A DNA stretch of 64,000 bases, from positions 124,001 to 188,000 of the forward strand of contig JAWRVZ010000095.1 of the NCBI GenBank assembly GCA_037043235.1, written 5' to 3'. The notes below the pieces were generated by a model. It saw only the letters and a program-made list of their open reading frames with translations, had not been told where the DNA came from and made no database searches. Below, piece by piece: positions 44,682 through 54,705 of this stretch. Source of the stretch: Rhodeus uyekii. Its lineage: Eukaryota > Chordata > Actinopteri > Cypriniformes > Acheilognathidae. How positions within the stretch are numbered: position 1 is the first letter of the stretch; each line of letters opens with the position of its first letter. Made by a program: the position numbers and the translations under genes.

Positions 44682-45426
44682 CAGGGGTGTCAAACTCATT
44701 TCGGTCGGGGGGCCGCACACTGCTTAATCTGACGTCAAGCGGGCCGAGCACTAAACTCATAGCAAAATTACATAGAACTAACAATAAGTCTGCCTTTTTG
44801 TGGACTATTATATTAGTGTATTATATTATAAATGATATTAAATTATAAAAATCTTTAAGTTAAATTAATTGTCCTTTTACAAAATATATTACAAACAACC
44901 TATGTATAGTATGTGCAATTTCAAAAACAGTTTACTCAGTTTAACATTTAAGTGCATTATGCATAAAAACGTGTTTTTTACAATCATGCAAAGTATTTAG
45001 TCACAGTTTTGTGGAACTTAAAAACATTTTCCTGCATGTTAACAAAAATCAAATCAATTATTTAAAATTCATTTTTCAACTCTGGTAAGCAATTCTGAAC
45101 ACACAATTAATTTCACACACTTAAAATCTTAAGTGGCAGCTGTTTAAAAAAAAAAAAGTTTTGTAAAATCTGTAAGTTTATACATAAGTATGTGTGGGGT
45201 TTTTTTTATCACTTTGCGACAATTGCAATTAGAGTATGCTAAAGACCTGTCGTCAGGATGAAGGCAAGGCAAGGCAAGTTTATTTGTATAGCACATTTCA
45301 TACACAATGGTAATTCAAAGTGCTTTACATAAAGAATGATAAAAATAAAACATTAAAAATGGTTAAAAGAATAAAAAGATAATACGTATAAAATAAAATG
45401 CAAACAGTTCGGACATAGCACAGTGC

Positions 45427-48425
45427 TCAATCTGCAAATGCATAGGTAAAAAGATGTGTTTTGAGTCTTGATTTGAATGTGGCTACTGTTGGAGCACACC
45501 TGATCTCTTCTGGAAGCTGGTTCCAGCTGCGGCTGGCGTAACAGCTAAAAGCAGACTCTCCTTGCTTTGAGTGAACCCTGGGTATTACTAAGTGACTTGA
45601 TCCTGATGATCTTAGTGATCTGTTAGGTTTATATTCTATGAGCATATCTGCAATATATTGAGGTCCTAGGCCATTGAGTGATTTATAAACAAGTAACAGT
45701 ACTTTAAAATTAATTCTAAATGTAACTGGAAGCCAGTGCAAGGACCTAAGGATTGGTGTGATGTGTTCATATTTTCTGGTTCTGCTCAGAATCCTGGCAG
45801 CAGCGTTCTGTACGAGCTGCAGCTGTCTTATGGTCTTTTTGGGAAGGCCAGTGAGGAGCCCATTACAATAATCCACCCTGCTGGTGATGAAAGCATGAAC
45901 AAGTTTCTCTAAGTCTTGATTGGAGACAAAGCATCTAATTCTTGCAATATTTTTGAGATGATAATATGCTGATTTAGTTATTGTTTTTACATGGCTACTG
46001 AAACTCAGGTCTGACTCCAAAATCACACCAAGATTCCTGACCTTTTTTTTAGTTGTTTGACCCCTAGAGTGAAGGTATGCGTTCACTTTGAGAACTTCAT
46101 CTTTGTTTCCAAATGCAATGACTTCAGTTTTGTCTTTGTTTAACTGAAGGAAGTTTAGGCACATCCAGTTTTTAATTTCATCAATGCATTGACACAGGGA
46201 GTCAATGGGGCTGTAATCATTAGGTGATAACGCGAGGTAAATCTGGGTGTCATCTGCATAGCTGTGATATGCAATTTGGTTCTTTCTCATTATTTGGCTC
46301 AGTGGTAGCACATATAAGTTGAACAGGAGGGGAGCAAGTATTGAACCTTGAGGGACTCCGCATGTCATGGATGTCCACTCAGACTTATGGTCACCGATAC
46401 TCACATAATAACCTCTCCCTTCTAAGTATGACCTGAACCATTTAAGAACCATCTCAGAGAGCCCAACTCAGTTTTCCAGCCTGTCAAGGAGAATGTTGTG
46501 ATCTACAGTGTCAAACGCAGCACTGAGGTCGAGTAAAACCAGCACTGATAATTTACCTGAATCTGTGTTAAGACGAATATCATTTATTATCTTTATGAGT
46601 GCTGTCTCTGTGCTGTGATGTGGTCGGAAACCAGATTGAAAGTTGTCAAAGTATCCATTCAAGCTTAAGAACTTGTTCAGCTGATTGAAAACAACTTTTT
46701 CAATGATCTTGCCTATGAAAGGAAGATTTGAGATTGGTCTGTAATTGCTCAATATGATGTTATCCAGATTGTTTTTTTTTTCAGAAGGGGCTTAACAACT
46801 GCAGTTTTTTGGGATTTTGGAAAAGTCCCAGAAAGAAGTGAGGCATTTACCACTTCTACGAGATCTGCTTCTAAACAGTTAAACACGCTTTTGAAAAAAA
46901 GATGTGGGAAGTATGTCAAGGGCGCAGGTTGATGTTTTAAGGTGCTGTACTGTTTCTTCCAAAATTTTACCATCAATTGCTTCGAAAACAGACATAATAG
47001 CTACTTTCTGAGATTGTGATCTGATCTGTTTTACCCCAGTGCAGCTCAAGGATGTGCTGATCGCCTTTCTGATATTATTTATTTTCTCAGAGAAGGAAGC
47101 AAACTCACAGCATTTGCTGTCTGAGAGCATTTCACTGGGAATCTGACTTGGGGGATTTGTTAGTCTCTCTACAGTAGCAAAAAGAGTGCGGGTGTTTAAG
47201 TTTCTGTTTATAATATTTGAGAAGAAGGTCTGTCTAGCTTTGCCTAGTTCCACATTGAAAGCATGAAGGTTATCTTTATAGATGTTATAGTGGATTTCAA
47301 GATTTGTCTTTCGCCACATGCATTCAGGTTTTCTGCATTGTCTTTTCATATTTTGCACTGCTGTTGAGTTTCTTCAGGGTGCTTTTTGTCTGCCACTCTT
47401 CTTCCTGACTTTCACAGGAGCAATGTTATCAATAACATTCTGAACTTTTGAGTTAAAAGAATCAAGAAGAAAATCAACAGAGTCTGCAGATATGCTTGGT
47501 GTTAAAGATATAGCCTTCATAAACAGAGCACTAGTATTAGAGATCTCTATCTAGATCCGAGATAGATCTAGCTTCAACAGTCGGAGAGATCAATATATCA
47601 AAGAAAATACAGAAATGATCTGATAGAGCTACATCCTTAATGACAATGGATGAGATGTTTAGACCCTTACTGATAATTAAATCTAGTGTATGTCCACGAT
47701 TGTGTGTGGGTCTATGTACATGCTGAGTCAGATCAAAAGTATTCAAAACTGTTAGAATTTCTTTTGCCATTTTGGATTCTGCATTTTCTATGTGGATGTT
47801 AAAGTCCCCAGTAATAGCAAAACAGTCAAACTATGAGGAAGTTGCTGATAACAGTTCTGTAAAGTCCTCCAAAAAGGCTGGAGAGTATTTTGGAGGCCTG
47901 TAAATGACTAAAAGTAGAATGCGAGGAGCACCTTTTAACACAATACCCAAGTATTCAAAAGACAAGTAATCACCAAATGACACTTGCTTGCATTGATAGA
48001 CATCTTTAAATAGAGCGGCGTCACCTCCACCTCTCCTAACAGCTCTGCAGACACTCATAAAAGTAAAGTTAGGAGGGGATGTTTCATTCAGGATTGTTGA
48101 ACTGCAACTGTCTTCAAGCCATGTTTCATTTAGAAGCATAAAATCTAGATTGTTTGTGGTTATTAAATCATTGACTAGAAGTGATTTATTTAAGTGAACG
48201 GATGTTTAAAAGTGCTAACTTAACAGTCTTACTTTCTGTCTCTACAGTAATCTTAGTTTGAATAGGCAACAGATTAAATGTGTTTGCCAAACGGTTTGAG
48301 AAGGCCTTTGGCTTTCTATCACGTAATAAAACCGAAATAGAGAGAGCAACAGGCACACTGGATTCCCGCTTGTTCTGTAAACCAGTGTTTTTCAACCTTT
48401 TTTGAGCCAAGGTACATATTTTCAT
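45427..48425 (-). pseudogene. LINE ORF2 (endonuclease-RT), frameshifted
   Basis: A 341-codon open stretch (45427-46452) holds CGVPQGSILAPLLFNLYV, CYADDTQIYLAL (YADD), VRNLGVILESDLSFS, SRVDYCNGLLTG and LHWLPVTFRI up to the natural C-terminus (THLFTYAFAD). Upstream pieces in other frames are 46468-46752 (NYRPISNLPFIGKIIEKVV, LDLSAAFDTVDHNILL), 46749-47358 (linker), 47537-47770 and 47831-48139 (endonuclease: LNETWLEDSC, IYRPPKYSPAF, SDHFCIFFDIL) and 48186-48425 (start). Breaks near 46460, 46780, 46900, 47380, 47550 and 47830 rule out function. Confidence 0.82.
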
Positions 48426-48833
48426 TCAAAAAAATCACAAGGCACACCACCAACCGAAAATGTAAAAAAAATATGCGCCGCGGACCGAATAATTTTATCG
48501 CGGACCGGGGGGGGGGAAGCGACACTCAGTTGTTGACGGGGGGGGGGGGGGGCATACTCGGTTGTTGATGGTTGACGTCAAAGCTGCTCTCCACCAAAGC
48601 TATAGCACAGGGGTCTCAAACTCAAATGACCTGGGGGCCGCATGAAGGTAATTTGGGTGAGGCAGGGCCGCATCAAGTATTCCACAAAAAGTATTTTCTC
48701 AAACATCATTATTGACAGTTCTTTATCTTCAATGGGTTCTTCTGAGCATGAACTGTCCTGAATATAAACAGAATATTGAAGAACATGAACGGTTCTTCTG
48801 AATATGACTTGTCTAAATCCAGATACTAAGTCA

Positions 48834-49080
48834 TTATTATGAGAAACTTTATCATTATTTTGAGATATTAAGTCAATATTATGAGGAACGTTCTCATTTT
48901 TTCGAGATACTTAGTCATTATTATAAGAAACTTTCTCATTATTTCGAGATATTAAGTCATTATTATGAAAAAACGCTCTCATTATTTTGAGATATTAAGT
49001 CATTTTTGTGAGAAACTTTCTCATTTTTTCCAGATACCCTCTCATTATTATAACTTAAATAATCATTTTTTTCCTCAACT
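48834..49080. repeat. Tandem array of imperfect palindromic units
   Basis: About five units of 45-50 bp built from 'attattatgagaaactttc', 'tcattatttcgagatatt' and 'aagt' follow each other. The end joins 'tcctcaactgtggcggaaac', the terminal word of the unclassified DNA transposon at 52844-53781, which also carries 'aaataatgacttagtatctc'. It probably derives from that transposon's end by local amplification. Confidence 0.7.
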
Positions 49081-49604
49081 GTGGCGGAAACGGGCTTCCA
49101 TACTTTCCTGATGTCATGAACATCGTAACATTTGTATTATGGCAGAAAATACAGAGATAGGCGACTGCTACCGGCTGTTAATTATCAGCTGGGACTGTGG
49201 GACACCTTTAATATATTTGGGATGCAGCAACAGAGGCGTTATTCACTGGATTTTACTTCACTACAATCGAGCTCCACTCCCCTCGGTGACACTCTCAACG
49301 GAGTATCAGTGTTGGTCGTTAATTTGCAGATTCGTCATGATAACATATCATCCGCATGGATAGTGGCGATCATATTGATCATAATGATGGAAAAACAAAA
49401 TACAATCCGCATTACTCTAAATCCAATGCCGATAACAGTAACACAAAGTAGAACATGCTCAAGTTCAATCACAATAAGAAGTAATAATTCTATGACGGCT
49501 TTGACAAATATGATGTTCCACGGGCAGCTCCATAGTTGTGAAATGTTTCTGTCAGACTGCCTTAAGCCCGGCCGATGCCCCGCCCCCGTGAGTAATATAC
49601 TCCA

Positions 49605-49682
49605 CCCTGATTGGCCCCGGGGAGTCATGTACTCCACTGTGATTGGCCCCAGGGAAACATATACTCCACTGTGATTGGCTGG
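49605..49682 (+). repeat. Short tandem repeat with three inverted CCAAT boxes
   Basis: The words 'ctgattggccccggggagtc', 'gtgattggccccagggaaac' and 'gtgattggctgg' are spaced about 33 bp apart, each preceded by 'actcca' and each containing ATTGG (CCAAT on the other strand). It could act as a promoter block of the parent transposon; this is inference. Confidence 0.5.
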
Positions 49683-50030
49683 TTTATACAGCTCCAGCTT
49701 GCACGAAAAAGGAATCTTCCGCACACTATTCATTCAAAACTTGCGGCCGCACTTACATTAAACTTTCATATTGTCCCGCGGGCCACAAAATATTGTTTGC
49801 AGGCCGCATGTTTGAGACCCCTGCAATAGCACCACTGCCGCTTGCAGCCGCTCAAAATATATTTTTTAGAAAAGTTGGGTGAAATTGAATGATTTCCCAC
49901 GGCACACCTGACGATCTCTCACGGCACACTAGTGTGCCGCGGAACACTGGTTGAAAAACACTGCTGTAAACATTTGACAAAGTCACTGTTATTATAGCGG
50001 GGACCCGACACACATCACTGAGAGCTATTA

Positions 50031-51205
50031 TCAGTTTTTTTTTGGTTCACCTAGAACAGATGGAGGAGGGTGAGGGCCCTGGCGTTGTGGTAGGGGTCGA
50101 AGAGCTCTCGCAGGAGGAGGGGGAGGTCGAGCTGGGCCCACAGTCTTTGGTGGTTGTGGAGCTCGCCGCTTTTTTGTTGATGTCTGGGGGCTCGCAGCAA
50201 AAGAGTGGGCGAGTTTGGTTCCAGCATACACCAGTTCCTCCATTTTCTCAGAGAAACACAGCAGAGGGGATGCTGGGGAGAGGGATAGTGTATCCGGTGA
50301 GAGAGGCTGTTGCTCTGGTGTTAATGGAGGCTCTAATATGTTGTCCTGGCTTCCCTGGCTGTTTTCCCGAAAGTCGTCCTTGGCTGCTGAAACTTGGAGC
50401 AGTTCTAACACGTCACTGTCTATAGGTGAGCTCTCTGGGCAGGGCTCAGTCAGGATTGTGCCCGTGAACAGTGGTTGTTGTGGCTGCGTGGTGTTATCGC
50501 TGTCCTTGTGGGATGTGTCAGCCGCATGTCTATTCAGGTGCTGAAATGAAGTCCTGTGGTCAGCTGTACTCTGTCCAGGTGTGTTTGTGCCATTCAGATT
50601 AAGTGGATTTGTGGAAGGCAGCATGTAGTTGTATCCCTGCTGCTAATATTTCTGATAATAGAGTCACCCACTATCAGAGTCCTGGGCTCGGCTGCTCTAA
50701 GAGCTGAGTGTCGCTGTCTGCTCCACCTTGAGCGGCAGTTAGCATCGGTGTTAGCTGCTGGCTGATTTGATCTGTGTCCGATCATGTTTGAGGATTCCTC
50801 AACCACATTCATCATGTCTGGAGATTCCTCACTCACATTCATTAACACTTCAAATCTGTTCTCCAGATGTATTGGCGGTGGTAGGGAGCTAGTGTTTGGG
50901 GTTGAGGACGCTACAAAATGCGATACTCGTGACAATCTGATGTCTCGAGTGCCTTTGGGTCTCGCTCCCTGTTTGTGCCATCGATTAGTATGTTGATCAA
51001 TTACGGCACTCAGTATGGCCTGTTTAGGAGCATTAGATTCATGAGACTCACCGGCTGTGTGCTGGGGACGTCCATGATGAAACTCTGTTGTGTGTTCCGT
51101 CTGGTTTGGTAGTCCCACAAGTAGCTTTGTTTCAAGAACTGCAATCCTTTGTAGAATTCTGTGGCAGTTTGTGCAGCAGGTAGATTCTTCAACCAGAGGA
51201 GGCAT
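50031..51205 (-). pseudogene. LINE ORF1, esterase part deleted
   Basis: The N-terminal part (50594-51205) has a CX2C pair near residue 10, a coiled-coil-like start and, near its end, PRTLIVGDSIIRNISS (GDS nucleophile block). Compared with the copy at 19983-20378, roughly 400 bp carrying the rest of the esterase domain are missing at about 50612. A frame change then leads into the Ser/Pro-rich, poly-proline C-terminal part (50031-50600). Confidence 0.7.
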
Positions 51206-51290
51206 ATTATTTCTAATCTTTTGAGTGTAGGCAGATGTGTTTTCCCTTCTCCGGAATGTAAGCTGATGGCTGCCGTCAATGGGAGAATGC

Positions 51291-51441
51291 TTCTTTTTTC
51301 CGGGTGAAAACAGATCGCTGTTTCCTCAGACCCACCATCATTTCATTTACTTTCTGTATTCTCAGTTGTCCGTGCAAGCTGTTGTATTTCTCGCCATGCT
51401 GAGTTTTATGGTAATCATGCAGTTTAGGTGCCTATATTCAA
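51291..51441. other. Hat-interior spacer, nothing recognised
   Basis: A short region between the LINE 5' end and the Merlin-like fragment. I see no motif in it. Confidence 0.25.
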
Positions 51442-51633
51442 ACGGTCACAGATCGCGTAATTTCAGACGGCTGGCCTAACTTCTTAGATCCGAACGACAG
51501 GGAGATCCACACGAACAACATCGAGAATATGTGGATGCGTGCCAAACGCGAACTTAAAACACAGTTTGGCACGTCACGCATCCCATTTCCATCCTCACGA
51601 GTTTGTGTTCTGAAATCGATTGCAAAACGATGA
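51442..51633 (+). pseudogene. Merlin/IS1595-like transposase C-terminal fragment
   Basis: A 63-codon frame reads TVTDRVISDGWPNFLDPND, then REIHTNNIENMWMRAKREL. SDGW with a DDE-type Asp, then DP…HTNNIENMW with the catalytic Glu and a basic KR helix, is the C-terminal signature of IS1595/ISXO2-type transposases, whose eukaryotic relatives are Merlin elements. The roughly 15 residues usual between SDGW and the FxDP block are missing. Only this piece remains; its Merlin termini were not found. The assignment is by motif memory. Confidence 0.55.
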
Positions 51634-52169
51634 CGTTTGCAGCAGCATAATCTGCTATAGCTGCCAATTATCCCGTGTAGATGTTGGGTTAAAACTGTTT
51701 TGTTGCATTCTTTGACCATGTATGATTATCTTTAAATCCCTATTGCTTATTTAGTGTTTTTTGAATATACGCTCCTAAACTCCATGCTTACCGGTTTTAT
51801 AGTGGCGCCGAATATTATATTCCTTAAGGACCGAAACTTTCTGCTGCACACAAGCACACGGGTTTCCCATTCACCTCCGTGAACATATAGGAAGAGGTCC
51901 ATTTTTCTTGATAAATCCGCCACTTTGTGTCCACTTTTCTCTTTTTTGACGAAGATATTTAGATGATGAGGTTGCCACGGACAACAGGAAAGCGCGTAAA
52001 CTGACGGAACTAAACGCCACTCAGACCCTAAACCTCAGTGCTGCCATCTGCTGTTAGTTCCACCGAAAATAAAAATATTTTTTTTCATATTGCAGATTTA
52101 TCTCCCGGGCCGGACTGAACCCCCTGGCGGGCCGGATCCGGTCCGCGGGCCAAACGTTTGACACCCCTG
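51634..52169. other. Right end of the outer hAT element, non-coding
   Basis: No frame of interest. The last 70 bp ('ccgggccggactgaacccc', 'gggccggatccggtccgcg', 'gtttgacacccctg') are the hAT right terminus. Confidence 0.5.
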
Positions 52170-52598
52170 CGTTATAACAATAAAAACTTGTCTTTGTCTA
52201 TGTATGCGCAAACTGTTTGGATGCCTTTGCTCATGAGAAACAGTACATTTAACACTAAGATTAAAAGGAGTTTTGCAGTCTGACAGTTATCGGGGAGGTA
52301 AATGTCTTGTCGTTTCCACTCTTCTCACATGCCTCCAAAAGATTAATTTGTTCTGCAGAAAATATTAAAACTGATTTGTTAGAGATAAACCATGTTCTTT
52401 TTTTTGAGTGGACAATCTCAGGAACATTTGTTAGTATTTATCTCCTTAAACAAATGCCAGCATCCCACCACTTAGCTTTCACTGATACAATCAGTTGTTC
52501 AAGTATTTGTAAAATTGAACTGAACTTTTAATACTTTAGTTTCAATATCGTGTTTACTTTTAGGGGTGTTTTACATTAAAAGCATCTCTGCTCTTCGG
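52170..52598 (+). repeat. Downstream flank of unit 2
   Basis: The carbonic anhydrase flank resumes ('atgcctttgctcatga', 'agtacatttaacactaag', as in 21629-21666). It then runs through a short relic of the Rex1 3' end seen at 26208 and through the unit repeat shared with 33062-33292 and 249-312. It ends at the Harbinger terminus at 52599. Confidence 0.65.
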
Positions 52599-54705
52599 GG
52601 GTCTCATTTATAAAGCGTGCGTACGCACAAAACGGGGCTGGAAAGGTACGTACGCCAGTTCCCACACAAAGGTTGAGATCTATAAAAACAAACTTGACGG
52701 GAATATTTGCGTACCAGCACGCAAACTGTGACCCATGCATACGGACATTTTGGAGCGGTTTTGGCGACAACCGATGGTGAGCTGAGGGATTGACAGTAGA
52801 ATTAATGAAATTAAACACATTGAACTTGAAAAGTTGTGCATATTATGGAAGCCAGTTTCCACCACGGTTGAGAAAGGGGAAAAAAAGATTAAGTCGAAAT
52901 AATGACTTAGTATCTCGACATAAAGAGAAACTTACTTGAAATAATGACTTAACTTCTCTGTTTCTCTGCATGGTCAAAGCGTGTAAATGCGAGATCACAG
53001 TAAACATGACACGTTCTGTAAAAACTGCTGTCTTAGTTAAAGTCCGTGTAATATATAAAATGCAATCTATAGCAACATGAATTATAAATTATCAGTATAT
53101 TTTGCACACTTTTCCATGCGCATTGGAAGTCATGGAAGTGGAACAGAATTAAAGCGAGGCAAGGTGGTTATTAAGCGAGGCGGTTACCATGATATAGAGG
53201 AGCCGGTGAAAACTGTTGCATCAAAAATGCACGATTTACAAAACTATCGGATTAACGCTGGATTTATTCGTTAGGCTTAAGTGTAAGGTCTTCATATGCA
53301 TGGGTACATGTGTTAATATTAACGCGAATTTCACGAATGCTCTTTGATGTGCAGGTTCATCATAAAGAGTCACTATAATACAATAAAATACTATACAATA
53401 ATATAATACATCTTATATAACAAATATATTTGTTATATATGTAACAAATTATATATACTATAATTCCTCTGTTTGAAATCCATGGATCACTGTGCAGCTG
53501 CTTGTTCATACACAAAAATACAAACGAATAAAATATTAAATACTATGGAATTCCTTCTTCTATAGAGAATGATTTATCTTTCATGTTCTTTAATTATATT
53601 ATTGATTATCACACTGACTTTAACAGCGGTTTTACAGAACGTGTCATGTTTGCTGTGATCTCGCATTTACACGCTTTGACCATGCGAAGCACAAGAAGTT
53701 AAGTCATTATTTCGAGAATGTTTCTCGTTATTTTGAGATAATCTTTTTTTGTCTCAACTGTGGTGGAAACGGACTTCCATACACATATAGACCTATCCAT
53801 ATATAACCATTAACTTACAAATCACTTTCAATCCTCATTATGTAGGATAAAACGTCCTATAAAACATGCATGTCCACATTAGCAATTTATATAAATAAAC
53901 GGTAATAAATTATCAAATAAAAGTGTATCAATTTAATTTATTTTACTTTCACTTGCTAATGATCTATGGGTTTATGTGCATTGTCTGATTGGTATGAGCA
54001 GGTGTAAAGGATTTAATGTGATCGCTGTAAACATAAACACTATGGTGACACTCCTGCATCTATAGCATGATAAATGCGCTGGCATTGCTGGAGGACTATG
54101 CCAATGGCAGTTGGTGTTGCCATATCCCAATGCCTATGGCAATACACTCTGTCGGTGACTGGGAAGCCTTTTTTTGTCCCCACTCTTAAGTCAGACCTCT
54201 TTTCTTTTCTTTTTTTTCGGGAACCGACTGGTGAGCTGAACCAACTACATTTACAGCTGCTGTCACATGCTGCCATTCCACACTTTTTTGTGTGTGTTAG
54301 TGACGCCAATACTATGGCTACCAAACAAAATAAATGTATTTTGCTCCACCTCTGTCACAAGAACCTCTGTTTCGGTGTCTGTGAAATTTCCATTGGTGCC
54401 ATTTTTACGCATAAAGAACCTCTTGCTCCTTTATATTAATATGCACGGCATTATTATAATAATCATGAGATGATTTGCATGGGCTATATATGGTTGAAAG
54501 GGGGCGGGTAAAGGGCGGGATGTCGATTTTTTTCACGTGCGCAAATTATCAGTTAGACTGTGATTTATAAATGGAAAACTGCGTGCAGGTGTGCTTGCGC
54601 ACGGTTTTATAAGTCTCAATTTTTGTTTGCGTAGGCCATTTTTTGCTTTTGGGCGCACGTAAACTTCTAGTAAGGATCCTACACACAGTTTTATAAATGA
54701 GACCC
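52599..54705. mobile_element. PIF/Harbinger element (unit 2 copy)
   Basis: The ends GGGTCTCATTTATAAAGC and TTTATAAATGAGACCC are inverted repeats. The right flank is CAG; the left is CGG, a one-base change from the CAG seen at 313-315. Near 54070-54110 the plus strand reads ALALLEDYANGS, which matches the usual N-terminal start of fish Harbinger nucleases as I recall it; the rest is degraded. Left and right arms match those of the unit 0 copy. A separate DNA transposon (52844-53781) is inserted in it. Confidence 0.7.
52844..53781. mobile_element. Unclassified DNA transposon, complete copy (938 bp)
   Basis: Inverted ends: TATGGAAGCCAGTTTCCACC at the left, and at the right a stretch ending GGAAACGGACTTCCATA, with 'gttgag' and 'ctcaac' just inside. 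Both subterminal regions carry 'aagtcgaaataatgactta'-type palindromic words. I cannot define a target duplication, so the superfamily stays open. A second copy is at 35911-36990. Confidence 0.65.

Larger units (their letters stand above)
48608..49823. mobile_element. Innermost hAT element
   Basis: The ends CAGGGGTCTCAAACTC and GTTTGAGACCCCTG are inverted repeats. The flanks 'ctatagca' (48600-48607) and 'caatagca' (49824-49831) match in 7 of 8 positions, as a mutated hAT duplication would. It is about 1.2 kb long and non-autonomous, with a tandem repeat at 48834-49080 and three CCAAT-box repeats at 49605-49682. Confidence 0.85.
48383..49963. mobile_element. hAT element inside the LINE, perfect 8-bp TSD
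   Basis: The ends CAGTGTTTTTCAACC and GGTTGAAAAACACTG are inverted repeats, flanked by 'ctgtaaac' on both sides (48375-48382 and 49964-49971). The uninterrupted LINE sequence is seen in the sister copy near 19290. Subterminal 'aaggcacac' and 'cacggcacac' words mark the family. The interior is mostly another hAT element. Non-coding. Confidence 0.9.
45261..51290 (-). mobile_element. L2-type LINE (same family as 16479-20487), interrupted by hAT elements
   Basis: The minus-strand LINE has an (aaggc)n tail at 45261-45277, a full 3' UTR, ORF2 (45427-48425) and ORF1 (50031-51205). The hAT element at 48383-49963 interrupts it between ORF1 and ORF2. It extends about 800 bp further at the 5' end than the copy at 16479-20487. 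ORF2 is frameshifted. Confidence 0.8.
44682..52169. mobile_element. Outer hAT-type element of a five-layer nest
   Basis: The left end CAGGGGTGTCAAACTCATT and right end GTTTGACACCCCTG form a 14-bp perfect inverted repeat, and both subterminal regions are rich in 'ggccg'-type words, as in fish hAT elements. The adjoining 8-mers (acttgcaa, cgttataa) do not match, so the target duplication is lost or one end belongs to another copy. The element's own parts are about 44682-45260 and 51291-52169; the middle is a LINE that itself carries two further hAT elements. No hAT transposase is recognised. Confidence 0.6.

Noticed and set aside
48834..49080. Possible CRISPR-like array of regular repeats
   Set aside because: Units are adjacent and palindromic without unique spacers, and the genome is clearly vertebrate.
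49132..49733. Open frames in the innermost hAT as a transposase
   Set aside because: None shows hAT dimerisation or DDE motifs; they overlap tandem repeats and on both strands look like chance frames.
54040..54324. Minus-strand 94-codon frame in the Harbinger copy
   Set aside because: No domain is visible, while the opposite strand carries the transposase-like ALALLEDYANG piece.
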